Below, piece after piece: positions 43,445 through 55,804 of a stretch of 64,000 nt of DNA (position 1 is the stretch's first letter; the number at the start of each line of letters is the position of its first letter). The notes under the pieces are model-generated. The model made no database searches and had not been told where the DNA came from. It was given only the letters and a program-made list of their open reading frames with translations. This DNA is from Halotalea alkalilenta DSM 17697 (GTDB lineage Bacteria; Pseudomonadota; Gammaproteobacteria; Pseudomonadales; Halomonadaceae), in NCBI RefSeq assembly GCF_000621205.1, contig NZ_KK211232.1, positions 139,341 through 203,340 on the forward strand. The letters are read 5' to 3'. The position numbers were made by a program, and so were the translations under genes.

Positions 43445-43665
43445 TTTTTGCCTGAGTCAAGACCTTGTGACATAATACTGCGCTATTCTTACCACGCCGA
43501 CAGCGACTCCCGCCCTTTCAATGCGGTCTTCGACGCTCGCTCGCGGCTAACGTGGGAAGCGAGACACCGGCGCGCCGCCATGCGTTTGCCCCTTTGACCC
43601 AGCACTTTGATGCGAAGGTCGGGTACGCTCGGCGCGTTTCTAAAATCCCTGGAGGAAAAGCCTAT

Positions 43666-43884
43666 ATGGCACGTGAAGACCATATCGAAATGGAAGGCGT
43701 CGTCGTCGACACCCTGCCCAACACCATGTTCCGCGTAGAACTCGAGAACGGCCACATCGTGACCGCTCACATCTCCGGCAAGATGCGCAAGAACTACATC
43801 CGCATTCTCACCGGCGACAAGGTCAAGGTCGAACTGACTCCCTACGACCTTTCCAAGGGTCGCATCGTCTACCGTTCGCGCTGA
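43666..43884 (+). CDS. infA: Translation initiation factor IF-1
   Basis: 72-residue S1/OB-fold protein that occupies the ribosomal A site during initiation. The sequence [48 protein letters not shown] and [23 protein letters not shown] is nearly the textbook bacterial IF-1 (given in pieces). GGAGG precedes the ATG at 43666. The aat-bpt-infA order is conserved in many gammaproteobacteria. A 16-bp hairpin downstream (44106-44141) serves as the shared end with clpA. Confidence 0.97.
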   Translation: MAREDHIEMEGVVVDTLPNTMFRVELENGHIVTAHISGKMRKNYIRILTGDKVKVELTPYDLSKGRIVYRSR

Positions 43885-44105
43885 GCAGCATCACGCCCGT
43901 TTCAGGTCGGTGACCCCGGCCGCTGGGCGAAGCGCCTCAACTCCGTTTCGCCCCCTCCCCCACCAGATCTCGTTCCCATCTCCGTGCGCCTCCTGCATCG
44001 GAGCGCTGCCGATACCGGCCCGAGCATCCGGGGCATGACGCCATAGCAGCCCTTTGGTGCGCCTGACCTCGACGATGCCAAGTGCCAGGCTCCGGAGCGT
44101 GAAGA

Positions 44106-44141
44106 AAGAACGGCGCTCTCCTTGCGGAGAGCGCCGTTCTT
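44106..44141. terminator. Bidirectional terminator between infA and clpA
   Basis: AAGAACGGCGCTCTCC and GGAGAGCGCCGTTCTT form a 16-bp perfect stem with loop TTGC. The minus-strand side is followed by TCTTC-type pyrimidines and the plus side by CACTTCT. Both genes end toward it. The stretch 43885-44105 has no gene. Confidence 0.85.
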
Positions 44142-44187
44142 CACTTCTACACCATCTGCTCGTACGGACGACCTCGAGGACGATCCC

Positions 44188-46455
44188 TCAGGCGACCTCC
44201 GCCTCGGTCGCTAGATGGAGCTCGCCGCCTTCCACAGTGACGTGGACGATGCCGCCGTGCGCCGCCAGATCACCGAACAGGATCATCTCGGCAAGCGGTT
44301 TCTTCAGCTGCTCCTGGATCAACCGCGCCATCGGCCTCGCCCCCATGTCGGGATCATAGCCGCGCTCGGCCAGCCAGCTGCGCGCCTCCTCGTCGACGTC
44401 GAGCTGCACACGCTTCTCGTCCAGCTGCGCCTGGAGTTCGACCAGGAACTTGTCGACCACGTTGCGCACCACGCTCATATCGAGGCTATGGAACTGGATG
44501 ATGCCATCGAGACGGTTGCGGAACTCGGGCGAGAAGGTCCGGCGAATCACTTCCATCGCATCCGTCGAGTGGTCCTGATGCTGGAAACCGATCGAGCGGC
44601 GCGATGCCTGCTCGGCACCAGCGTTCGAGGTCATGATCACGATCACGTTGCGGAAATCCGCTTCGCGCCCGTTGTTGTCGGTCAACTTGCCGTGGTCCAT
44701 CACCTGCAGCAGCAGGTTGAAGACCTCGGGGTGCGCCTTCTCGATCTCATCGAGCAGCAACACGCAGTGCGGCTGCTTGGTGATCGCCTCGGTCAGCAGG
44801 CCGCCCTGGTCGTAGCCGACGTAGCCCGGAGGAGCCCCGATCAGCCGCGACACGGTATGCCGTTCCATGTACTCGGACATGTCGAAGCGCACGAGCTCGA
44901 TACCCATCAGCTGCGACAGCTGGCGTGCGACCTCGGTCTTGCCCACCCCGGTGGGGCCGGCGAAGAGGAAGCTGCCGACCGGCTTGTCCGGGGAGTTGAG
45001 GCCCGCACGCGCCAGCTTGATCGCCGCCGCCAGGCTCTCGATCGCCTCGTCCTGGCCGAACACCAGCATCTTCAGATCGCGCTCCAGGTTGGCCAGCAGC
45101 TTGCGGTCCGAGCTGGAGACGCTCTTCGGCGGAATCCGCGCGATCGACGCGACGATCGACTCGATCTGCTCGACGTCGATGGTCTTGGTGCGAGCCTCGA
45201 CCGGCAGCAGCCGCTGATGCGCCCCTGCTTCGTCGATCACATCGATCGCCTTGTCGGGCAGGTGCCGATCGTTGATGTAGCGATCCGCCAGCCGCACCGC
45301 AGCCTCCATCGCCGCATCGGTGTACTTGAGCTGGTGATGCTCTTCGAAACGACCGCGCAGCCCCTTGAGGATGCGGATGGTGTCATCGACCGAGGGCTCG
45401 GGCACGTCGACCTTCTGGAACCGCCGCGCGAGCGCCCGGTCCTTCTCGAAGATGCCGCGGAACTCCTGGAACGTGGTCGAACCGATGCAGCGCAGCTCGC
45501 CCGAGGAGAGCAGCGGCTTAAGCAGGTTCGAGGCATCCATCACACCGCCGGAAGCCGCCCCGGCCCCGATCACGGTGTGGATCTCGTCGATGAACAGGAT
45601 CGAGTTCGGCTCTTTTTTCAATTCACCGAGCAGCGCCTTGAGCCGCTTCTCGAAGTCACCGCGATACTTGGTACCGGCGAGCAGCGCGCCCATGTCGAGG
45701 GAGTAGACCACAGCGTCCTTGATGACCTCGGGCACGTCCTCTTCGACGATCCGCTTGGCCAGGCCCTCGGCGATCGCAGTCTTGCCGACCCCGGCCTCAC
45801 CGACCAGCAGCGGGTTGTTCTTGCGCCGCCGAGCGAGGATCTGGATCACTCGCTCGAGCTCGTGGTCACGCCCGATCAGCGGATCGATGCGCCCCATGCG
45901 AGCCTGCTCGTTGAGATTGGTGGCATAGCCGGTGAGCGGATGGGAACCCGCTTCGCCGACCGCCTCTTCGCTCTCTTCGCTATCGCGGCTCGCACTCTGC
46001 TGACCGTGCCCGTGGCCTGCGACCTTGGAGATGCCATGGGCGATGTAGTTGACCGCATCGACCCGAGCGACGTTCTGCTGCTTGAGGAAGTAAACCGCCT
46101 GGCTCTCCTGTTCGGAGAAGATCGCCACCAGCACGTTAGCACCGGTGACCTCGCTCTTGCCGGACGATTGGACATGGAACACCGCGCGCTGCAGCACACG
46201 CTGGAAGCCCAGCGTCGGCTGGGTCTCGCGATCGGTCTGATCCTCGGGAATCAGCGGCGTGGTAGCGCCGATGAACTCCTGCAGATCCGAACGGATCTTG
46301 TCGAGATTCGCGCCGCAGGCGCGCAACACATCGGCGGCCGACGCGTTGTCCAGCAGGGCGAGTAGAAGGTGTTCGACGGTCATGAACTCGTGCCGCTTCG
46401 AGCGGGCCACGGTAAAGGCCGTGTTAAGGGTCAGCTCCAGTTCTTTGCTCAACAT
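44188..46455 (-). CDS. clpA: ClpA, ATPase subunit of the ClpAP protease
   Basis: Hexameric AAA+ unfoldase that passes substrates to ClpP. 755 residues, as in E. coli. N-domain repeats ([26 protein letters not shown]), first AAA module with [15 protein letters not shown] and [15 protein letters not shown], second module with [16 protein letters not shown] and [16 protein letters not shown]. The ClpP-binding loop carries IGF in [17 protein letters not shown] precedes the ATG at 46455; the frame upstream to 46548 lacks homology. It is 28 bases downstream of clpS, so the pair is cotranscribed. Confidence 0.97.
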   Translation of the reverse strand: MLSKELELTLNTAFTVARSKRHEFMTVEHLLLALLDNASAADVLRACGANLDKIRSDLQEFIGATTPLIPEDQTDRETQPTLGFQRVLQRAVFHVQSSGKSEVTGANVLVAIFSEQESQAVYFLKQQNVARVDAVNYIAHGISKVAGHGHGQQSASRDSEESEEAVGEAGSHPLTGYATNLNEQARMGRIDPLIGRDHELERVIQILARRRKNNPLLVGEAGVGKTAIAEGLAKRIVEEDVPEVIKDAVVYSLDMGALLAGTKYRGDFEKRLKALLGELKKEPNSILFIDEIHTVIGAGAASGGVMDASNLLKPLLSSGELRCIGSTTFQEFRGIFEKDRALARRFQKVDVPEPSVDDTIRILKGLRGRFEEHHQLKYTDAAMEAAVRLADRYINDRHLPDKAIDVIDEAGAHQRLLPVEARTKTIDVEQIESIVASIARIPPKSVSSSDRKLLANLERDLKMLVFGQDEAIESLAAAIKLARAGLNSPDKPVGSFLFAGPTGVGKTEVARQLSQLMGIELVRFDMSEYMERHTVSRLIGAPPGYVGYDQGGLLTEAITKQPHCVLLLDEIEKAHPEVFNLLLQVMDHGKLTDNNGREADFRNVIVIMTSNAGAEQASRRSIGFQHQDHSTDAMEVIRRTFSPEFRNRLDGIIQFHSLDMSVVRNVVDKFLVELQAQLDEKRVQLDVDEEARSWLAERGYDPDMGARPMARLIQEQLKKPLAEMILFGDLAAHGGIVHVTVEGGELHLATEAEVA

Positions 46456-46483
46456 AACGGTCCCCTTTGGCCACCTGAGTGGA

Positions 46484-46885
46484 TCACTCCACCCGATCGA
46501 TATCACACAGCAGCGGGTGCTGGCACTCTCGAGCGTATTCGTTGACAAGATGAGACTTGGTTTCGGCGACGTCGCGGGTGAATATCCCGCAGGTCGCCCT
46601 TCCCTGCGTGTGGACGGCGAGCATGATCTGCACCGCCTTCTCCCTGTCCATGGCGAAAAAGGTCTGCAGTACTTCGACTACGAATTCCATCGGCGTGTAG
46701 TCGTCGTTCAGCAGGATCACCTTGTACATCGGCGGCTCGGCCAGCTGTGGATCGCTGAGCTGCTCCGCGATGTCGCCCTCCGCCTCCTCATCGGGCCCGA
46801 TCGCCTGCCCCAGGGGCCCTCGTGATGCCAGGAACCCAGGTTCATGATCTGAAGCACTGTCGAAACTTCTCTTTTCTTCGAACAT
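46484..46885 (-). CDS. clpS: ClpS, N-degron adaptor for ClpAP
   Basis: Binds proteins with N-terminal Leu, Phe, Trp or Tyr and delivers them to ClpA. 133 residues, with a long acidic N-terminal extension that enters the ClpA pore. The core [20 protein letters not shown] and [19 protein letters not shown] carry the residues that bind the N-terminal amino acid. The start at 46885 is the first plausible ATG with an unstructured extension; a weak ribosome-binding site leaves some doubt, since the frame opens at 47164. Followed directly by clpA. Confidence 0.95.
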   Translation of the reverse strand: MFEEKRSFDSASDHEPGFLASRGPLGQAIGPDEEAEGDIAEQLSDPQLAEPPMYKVILLNDDYTPMEFVVEVLQTFFAMDREKAVQIMLAVHTQGRATCGIFTRDVAETKSHLVNEYARECQHPLLCDIDRVE

Positions 46886-47176
46886 AAGTGGCCGAACCGA
46901 TGAAAACAAGCAGAATGTTGAGGATTGGAACGTTACCCCAAGCGAATCCGGCGGGCACCTGCACCCTCGAGGGCCTCGACCGTCGGTGCGCTCGACGAAA
47001 CCGATTTGCCACCCACGCTCCCGACGACTTGATGGGAGGCGGCGGCACCGCACGTTTGAGTTTGAGGGAAGGAATACGTCTTTAGCCCCAAGATGGCGTT
47101 GGCCAGCCCGGGTTGCAAGGGTCGGGGACGAAATAATCTCAATTGGCGCCATAGCCGGGACCATCTCCCGGTGACG
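46886..47176. other. Gene-free interval between clpS and icd
   Basis: About 290 bases in which I see no conserved frame. In many relatives a cold-shock-like gene (cspD) lies here; none is present. It should contain the clpS promoter. Confidence 0.4.
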
Positions 47177-47204
47177 CCCGCCCAGGCCGAGCGGCCCGGG
47201 CGGG
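47177..47204 (-). terminator. Hairpin after icd
   Basis: CCCGCCCAGGCC, loop GAGC, GGCCCGGGCGGG: a 12-bp stem with one mismatched pair, 14 bases beyond the icd stop. It has no T-tract, so termination may be Rho-assisted. Confidence 0.5.
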
Positions 47205-47217
47205 AGGGTGCCACATG

Positions 47218-48474
<1,257 letters not shown>

Positions 48475-48602
48475 GTTCTCTCTCTCGTCTATCGATAGTC
48501 GTAGTAATAGGTATTATCGGCTCGGTCCACGAGTATAGACTTCGACCCTAAACCCTTGATAGGCCATTTACTTTCGACCAAAGGCGGATTGCGCCGACTG
48601 TC

Positions 48603-49205
48603 ATGAGCTCGATCTACCTGCTGCATAAACCCTACCTGACGCTGTCGCAATTCACCGACGCGGCGCCCCCAGACGGCGTGCCGCGCGCGACGCTCGCCGG
48701 GCTGATCACGATCCCGGGAATCTACCCCGCCGGACGTCTCGACTACGACAGCGAAGGGCTGTTGCTACTCACCGACGATGGCGCCCTGGCCGCTCGGATC
48801 ACCCATCCGAAGCACAAGCAGCCGAAGACCTACTGGGTGCAGGTCGAGGGCATCCCTGCGCCCAGCGCGCTCGAGTCCCTGCGCAAAGGCGTGATGCTCA
48901 ACGATGGCCCCACCCTTCCGGCCAAGGCGCGCGTGATCGCGCCGCCCTCGATTCCCGAGCGGACACCGCCGATTCGAAGCCGGGCCGGGATCCCCACCCG
49001 GTGGCTCGAACTGACCATCATCGAGGGGCGCAACCGGCAGGTGAGGAGAATGACCGCGCACGTGGGCCATCCGACCCTGCGCCTGATACGCGTGGCGATC
49101 GGCGGCTGGCGTCTCGATGGCCTCGCCCCGGGGCAGTGGCGGCGCGAAACGCTCCATGCGCCAGTGGCGGCGCCGTCGCGCAGGCCGCCGGGAAGACGGC
49201 GTTGA
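48603..49205 (+). CDS. rluE: 23S rRNA pseudouridine synthase RluE
   Basis: RsuA-family enzyme that makes pseudouridine 2457 in 23S rRNA. 200 residues. The catalytic aspartate lies in [19 protein letters not shown] (near residue 46). KTYWVQVEG and the C-terminal [25 protein letters not shown] are family signatures. There is no N-terminal S4 domain, in line with RluE rather than RsuA or RluB. The divergent icd-rluE arrangement is conserved in relatives. The C-terminal tail is Arg/Pro-rich. Confidence 0.92.
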   Translation: MSSIYLLHKPYLTLSQFTDAAPPDGVPRATLAGLITIPGIYPAGRLDYDSEGLLLLTDDGALAARITHPKHKQPKTYWVQVEGIPAPSALESLRKGVMLNDGPTLPAKARVIAPPSIPERTPPIRSRAGIPTRWLELTIIEGRNRQVRRMTAHVGHPTLRLIRVAIGGWRLDGLAPGQWRRETLHAPVAAPSRRPPGRRR

Positions 49206-49227
49206 ACCGGGGATTTTCACCGCGGTG

Positions 49228-49256
49228 TTAAGCCCAGCGCGCGCATCGGGTATAAT
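49228..49256 (+). promoter_or_regulatory. Candidate sigma-70 promoter for mnmA-hflD-purB-roxA
   Basis: A perfect TATAAT at 49251-49256 is preceded, after 17 bases, by TTAAGC (49228-49233), a weak -35. It is 94 bases before the mnmA start and 22 bases after the rluE stop. Confidence 0.5.
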
Positions 49257-49349
49257 CCTCGCCCATTCATCAGCGTCCGATGGCGCTGGGACTCGAGTCT
49301 AGCGGCCCGCCCGGAGCGGACGGCCGCCTCGCCTTTCACAGAGCGCAGC

Positions 49350-50527
49350 ATGAGCCACTTCCCCCCCCCAGGTGCAGATCGCGCGGCCCCCACCGCACCG
49401 CGCCCAACCACCAAGGTGATCGTCGGCATGTCCGGCGGCGTCGACTCGTCGGTCACCGCGGCGCTGCTGCTCGAGCAGGGCCATGACGTCGAAGGCCTGT
49501 TCATGAAGAACTGGGACGAGGACGACGGCACCGAGTACTGCACCGCCAAGACGGACTTGGCCGATGCCCAGGCGGTGTGCGATCGCCTCGGCATCCGCTT
49601 GCACACCGCCAACTTCGCCGCCGAGTATTGGGACAACGTGTTCGAGCACTTCCTCGCCGAATACCGTGCCGGGCGGACACCGAACCCGGACATCCTTTGC
49701 AACCGCGAGATCAAGTTCAAGGTCTTCCTCGACTACGCACGGATGCTCGGCGCCGAGCTGATCAGTACCGGCCACTACGTGAACAGCGACGAGCAGGGGC
49801 GGCTCTACAAGGGATTGGACGCGAACAAGGACCAGAGCTACTTCCTTCACGCCGTCGGCCACGAGGCGCTGGCGAAAAGCCTGTTCCCGCTCGGCGCGAT
49901 GGAGAAGAGCGAGGTTCGCGCGATCGCCGAGCGGCTCGGTCTCGCCACCGCGCGCAAGAAGGACTCCACCGGGATCTGCTTCATCGGCGAGCGGCGCTTT
50001 TCCGATTTCCTGCGCCAGTACCTGCCGGCCCAGCCGGGCGCGATCGAAACCCCGCAGGGGGAGCGGATCGGCGAACACGTGGGGCTTATGTACTACACCA
50101 TCGGCCAGCGTCAGGGGCTCGGCATCGGCGGCCTCGCCAATCATCCCGAGGCGCCATGGTACGTCGCCGGCAAGGATCTCGAGCGCAACGTACTGGTGGC
50201 GGTACAGGGCAAGCACCATCCGCTGCTCTATGCCGACGAACTGCTCAGCGAGCCGGTCAGCTGGGTCGCAGGCCAGGCCCCGGCCGGCATCGACGGCGGT
50301 CTCACCTTGACCGCGAAGGTACGCTACCGCCAGCGCGACCAGGGCTGCCGAGTGCGCCTCGCTGCCGACGGCGGCGTCAGGGTCGAATTCGACACCCCGC
50401 AGCGGGCCATCACGCCCGGGCAGTCACTGGTGCTCTACGACGGTGAGCGCTGCCTCGGCGGCGCGGTGATTCGCCAGGCCCTGGCGAGCGATGCCTGTCG
50501 GGCACGTGTCGCCGAGGAGTTTTCCGC

Positions 50528-50531
<4 letters not shown>
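49350..50531 (+). CDS. mnmA: tRNA 2-thiouridylase MnmA
   Basis: Inserts sulfur at C2 of the wobble uridine in tRNA-Lys, Glu and Gln, taking sulfur relayed from IscS via TusA-E. 393 residues, with about 20 extra N-terminal residues. The PP-loop [18 protein letters not shown] binds ATP, the catalytic cysteines lie in [13 protein letters not shown] and [13 protein letters not shown], and [14 protein letters not shown] is the family signature. It heads an overlapping run: its stop overlaps hflD as ATGA. tRNA-Glu(TTC), one of its substrates, is encoded twice at 9.8-10.0 kb. Confidence 0.97.
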
Positions 50532-52556
<2,025 letters not shown>

Positions 52557-52557
<1 letters not shown>

Positions 52558-53729
52558 TGAACGCCCCGCTGGGAGAATTCGGCCGGGAGCGATTCCTCGC
52601 CGAGTACTGGCAGAAAAAACCGCTGCTGATTCGCGGCGCGTTCCCTGGGTTCGTCTCTCCGCTCGAGCCCGAGGAGCTCGCCGGCCTCGCCTGCGAAGAG
52701 GGGGTCGAGGCGCGTCTGGTCGAAAGCGTGGGCGCGGACGGCAAGCCCTGGACGCTGAGTCATGGCCCCTTCACCGATGCCACCTTCGCGCGGCTGCCGG
52801 AGCAGGATTGGACCCTGCTGGTCCAGGCGGTCGACCACTACGTGCCGGAGGTCGCCGAACTGCTCGAAGCCTTCGACTTCATTCCGCGCTGGCGGCTCGA
52901 CGACGTGATGGTCAGCTATGCGCCCAAGGGCGGCAACGTCGGTCCCCACGTCGACAACTACGATGTCTTTTTGCTCCAGGGCAGCGGGCAGCGCCGCTGG
53001 CAGCTGGGGGGCTGGGTCGGCGAGGAGGCGACGATCGTCGACGGCGTCAGCCTGCGCATCCTCGCCGATTTCACCGTCGAAGCCGGCCAGGACTGGGTGC
53101 TCGAGCCCGGTGACATGCTCTACCTGCCACCGCGTATCGCCCACCATGGGGTCAGCGTGTCGAACGACTGCATGACCTATTCGATCGGCTTCCGCGCGCC
53201 CTCGGCCGATGAGGTGATCACCTCCTGGGCCGACTATCGCGGCGAGCAGCTCGGCGAAAGCCTGCGCTACGCCGATCCGGACCTGGGCCTACAGGACCCT
53301 GGGCTGCTCGACGATGCAGCGATCGAGCGAGTGCGCGCGCTGATACTCGAAAGCCTCGACGATCGTACCCAGATGGCCCAGTGGTTTGGTCGCTACATGA
53401 CCCAGACCAAGTATCCCGACCAGCTGGTCGCGCCAGACCCGCGCATCGAGAGCGACGAACTCAAAGAGGCGCTCGAACAGGGCGTGCCACTCGAGCGCAC
53501 GCCCGGTTCGCGCTTCGCCTATCTTCCCGGCGAAGCCGGACGGGCGACGCTGTTCGTCGACGGAGATGGGCTCGACTGCCCTCTCGCCCTCGCCCAGCTG
53601 ATCGCTTCCGCCGAGCCGCTGGAGGCGTCACTGCTCGACGGCGCCGAGGCAGCGGAGTTGCTCGTAGCGCTGCTCAACCGGGGCAGCCTGTCGCTGCTCG
53701 AGGATGAAGACGAGGACGATGAAGAGTGA
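52557..53729 (+). CDS. roxA: Ribosomal oxygenase RoxA (YcfD), uL16 arginine hydroxylase
   Basis: JmjC-type 2-oxoglutarate/Fe(II) oxygenase that hydroxylates an arginine of ribosomal protein uL16. 390 residues. The opening FLAEYWQKKPLLIRGAFPGF is diagnostic of YcfD. The iron triad is seen in VGPHVDNYDVFLLQ (HxD) and the distal His in PPRIAHHGVSV, with YSIGFRAPS after it. The C-terminal winged-helix region follows, with an unusual acidic tail of Glu/Asp repeats. It overlaps purB by one base, so it ends the mnmA-hflD-purB-roxA run. Confidence 0.93.
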
Positions 53730-53783
53730 ACGATTCGTCCACGGCGGTGCCTCAGGGAAAGCGCCATGGCGCTGACTCTGATC

Positions 53784-53796
53784 TTTTCTATAGTGT
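53784..53796 (+). promoter_or_regulatory. Promoter element with -10 TATAGT ahead of the glycine-zipper lipoprotein
   Basis: TTTTCTATAGTGT contains a TATAGT -10 hexamer about 95 bases before the lipoprotein start. The same 13 bases recur at 58841-58853 ahead of an OmpW gene. The -35 (ATGGCG, 17 bases upstream) is poor. Confidence 0.45.
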
Positions 53797-53889
53797 CGGA
53801 ACCCATCAACGCTTAGAATGGGATTGAAAACAGTGTTTTCAATCGTCGCGACGCATGCGCGCGATGCTTTGAGCCTTAGGAGACCTTGC

Positions 53890-54354
53890 ATGAACCGTTA
53901 TATCAAGATCGCCGCCGTCGCTGCACTGGGTTCCATCGCCCTCGCTGGCTGCGCCAATCAGCCCTACTCGGGCAATACCTACAGCGGTGCCCAGGCGCAG
54001 ACCGCCCAGAGCGTCAGCTACGGCACCATCACTGGTATCCGCCCTGTGACCATCCAGGATGACAGCACCGGCTTCGGCGGTATCGGCGGCGCGGTCCTCG
54101 GCGGCCTGCTCGGCAACCAGGTCGGCGGCGGTTCGGGCCGTACCATCGCCACCGCCGTCGGTGCGATCGGCGGCGCCGTCGCCGGTAATCGGGTCGAGGG
54201 CAGCATGGACCGTACCAACGGTATGGAAGTGCAGGTCCAGCGCGACGATGGCCAGAACCTGGTGATCGTCCAGCAGGCCGACAACACCTACCAGGTCGGC
54301 CAGCGCGTGCGTCTGGTCGGCTCCGGCACCAGCCTGCGCGTCGCGCCCTACTGA
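53890..54354 (+). CDS. Glycine-zipper outer-membrane lipoprotein (SlyB/PcP-like)
   Basis: 154-residue lipoprotein with signal MNRYIKIAAVAALGSIALAGC (lipobox LAGC, Cys 21). The middle (GGIGGAVLGGLLGNQVGGGSGRTIATAVGAIGGAVAGN, given as a region at about residues 67-103) is a glycine-zipper 2TM domain as in SlyB and the Rickettsia 17-kDa antigen. A small C-terminal beta region (MEVQVQRDDGQNLVIVQQ) follows. SlyB stabilises the outer membrane under stress in enterics; here function is inferred. AGGAG precedes the ATG. A strong terminator follows. Confidence 0.88.
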   Translation: MNRYIKIAAVAALGSIALAGCANQPYSGNTYSGAQAQTAQSVSYGTITGIRPVTIQDDSTGFGGIGGAVLGGLLGNQVGGGSGRTIATAVGAIGGAVAGNRVEGSMDRTNGMEVQVQRDDGQNLVIVQQADNTYQVGQRVRLVGSGTSLRVAPY

Positions 54355-54416
54355 GTTTCCGGCCTGCGTTTTCCTGATGGCATCGGCGCCCCTGCGGGCA
54401 ACGTCCATCGGCTGAC

Positions 54417-54450
54417 GGGCCCCATCTTCGGATGGGGCCCGACGTTTTTT
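54417..54450 (+). terminator. Rho-independent terminator of the glycine-zipper gene
   Basis: GGGCCCCATC, tetraloop TTCG, GATGGGGCCC, then GACG and six T residues. The 10-bp perfect stem with a U-run is a textbook terminator 62 bases after the stop. Confidence 0.92.
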
Positions 54451-54495
54451 GGCCGTGAGCTCGGCGGAAAGCGGCCCCGAGTGACGCGGCCCCGG

Positions 54496-54506
54496 CCCCC
54501 CCCCCC
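54496..54506 (+). repeat. Poly-C tract (11 C) upstream of the LpxR-like gene
   Basis: An uninterrupted run of 11 C residues, about 107 bases before the start codon of the lipid A deacylase homologue. Such tracts are prone to slipped-strand mispairing. It lies just after the terminator of the preceding gene, so it could sit near or upstream of the promoter. Confidence 0.7.
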
Positions 54507-54613
54507 GGCTATCCCCTGAAAGTGCAGATTGGATTAAGCTGGCCGTGGCCCACGGGAGCGACCGTGAAGGGCCTTCATAATCGATAAAAAGCCAGCATCG
54601 CAGGGAAGCCCGA

Positions 54614-55597
54614 ATGAAACGTCTCGCCGCACTGCCTCTCGTACTCTTGCTCACCGCCCCGCCCGCCATATCGCTCGCCCACGCCGAAGTACTATCGCTC
54701 AAATGGGACAATGACCTGTTGGCAGGCGAAGATGGGCACTACACCAATGGCCTCGAATTCGCTTGGGGCTTCACTGCCGACGAGCAGCATTGGACCCAGC
54801 GTTTCTCGCGTGCGATTCCACTGTGGTCGGGCAATGCCAGCGCGGTGAGCTATCGTTTCGGCCAGCAGATGTACACCCCGGAGGAGATCGACGTCCGCGC
54901 ACTGCAGCCCGATGATCGCCCCTACGCCGGCTATCTCTACGCCGGACTATCGCTCTACAAGCGCCACCAGAGCGGTGCGGTTCGGATAGCCGAAAGCCTC
55001 GGATTCGACGTCGGGATCGTCGGCCCCGCCGCAGGCGCCAAGCCGATCCAGCGCGGCGTGCACGAGATGACCGGGAGCGACAGGCCGGAAGGTTGGGGCA
55101 ACCAGCTCGGCAACGAACCGATCCTGAGCCTGACCTACCAGCGCGCCTGGTGGCTGCACCACGGGCTCGGCGATGGCTTGGCCTTCGAGTATGGCCCCAA
55201 CCTGGGCTTCGCCGTCGGCAACCTCTACGACTATCTTTCGCTCGGCCTTGGTGTGCGCATCGGCAACCGCTTGGATGGCCTCTTCTCCACGCCGGGCAAT
55301 GCACCCTACTCAAGCTTCGAGCCGCTGTTCACCACCGGCCCAGGGCTTGGCTGGTACCTTTTCGCCGGTGCCAATGGCCGTTTCATGGCGCACAACCTGC
55401 TGCTCGACGGCAACACCTTCGAATCGAGCCACAGCGTCGACCGGCGCAGCTGGGTCAACGATCTGACCCTGGGCGGTGCGCTGACCTTCGACAGCTGGAA
55501 CCTTGCCCTGACGCTGACCAATCGCTCTCGCGAGTTCGAAGGCCAAGATGGCGACGACACCCTCGGCAACCTGACCCTCTCGACCTGGCTGCGCTAG
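54614..55597 (+). CDS. lpxR: LpxR-like lipid A deacylase (DUF2219 family)
   Basis: Outer-membrane beta-barrel of 327 residues with a signal peptide (cleavage near SLAHA). LpxR enzymes remove the 3'-acyloxyacyl chain from lipid A and change its recognition and barrier properties. Family hallmarks: WDNDLLAGEDGHYTNGLEFAW (part; Asn/Asp active-site region), DRPYAGYLYAGLSLY, and alternating barrel strands to a C-terminal LTLSTWLR. The gene stands alone between two hairpins. An 11-C tract lies in its upstream region. Family call is good; activity is inferred. Confidence 0.82.
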   Translation: MKRLAALPLVLLLTAPPAISLAHAEVLSLKWDNDLLAGEDGHYTNGLEFAWGFTADEQHWTQRFSRAIPLWSGNASAVSYRFGQQMYTPEEIDVRALQPDDRPYAGYLYAGLSLYKRHQSGAVRIAESLGFDVGIVGPAAGAKPIQRGVHEMTGSDRPEGWGNQLGNEPILSLTYQRAWWLHHGLGDGLAFEYGPNLGFAVGNLYDYLSLGLGVRIGNRLDGLFSTPGNAPYSSFEPLFTTGPGLGWYLFAGANGRFMAHNLLLDGNTFESSHSVDRRSWVNDLTLGGALTFDSWNLALTLTNRSREFEGQDGDDTLGNLTLSTWLR

Positions 55598-55611
55598 CGT
55601 CATCCGCACCG

Positions 55612-55655
55612 ACGCCGACGCCGGCAAGGAAAACCTCCCTCGCCGGCGTCGGCGT
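55612..55655. terminator. Hairpin between lpxR and cydX
   Basis: ACGCCGACGCCGGC and GCCGGCGTCGGCGT form a 14-bp perfect stem with a 16-base loop. Both genes end toward it, so it may act in both directions, although no T-run is seen. Confidence 0.55.
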
Positions 55656-55662
55656 GTGCCGC

Positions 55663-55773
55663 TCACTCGTTCCATTCACCCTCGAGCGGCTCCTGGCGGT
55701 CGAAGACCACTGCGGAGAGAACCGCGCAGAGCGCGAAGAGCATCACCAGGACGATCCATACGAAGTACCACAT
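55663..55773 (-). CDS. cydX: CydX, small subunit of cytochrome bd oxidase
   Basis: A 36-residue single-span membrane protein starting MWYFVWIVLVMLFALC, with AVVFDRQEPLEGEW at the C-terminus. It matches the CydX pattern (MWYFAWILG...E in E. coli), which stabilises the CydAB haem groups. AAGGGGGA lies just before the ATG at 55773, and the gene follows cydB by 31 bases. It is short enough to be missed by routine gene calling. Confidence 0.93.
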   Translation of the reverse strand: MWYFVWIVLVMLFALCAVLSAVVFDRQEPLEGEWNE

Positions 55774-55804
55774 GTTGCTGTCCCCCTTTTATCGGGTCTT
55801 GGAG

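Noticed and set aside
44215..46365. 716-codon plus-strand frame
   Set aside because: Antisense to clpA; no domain recognisable.
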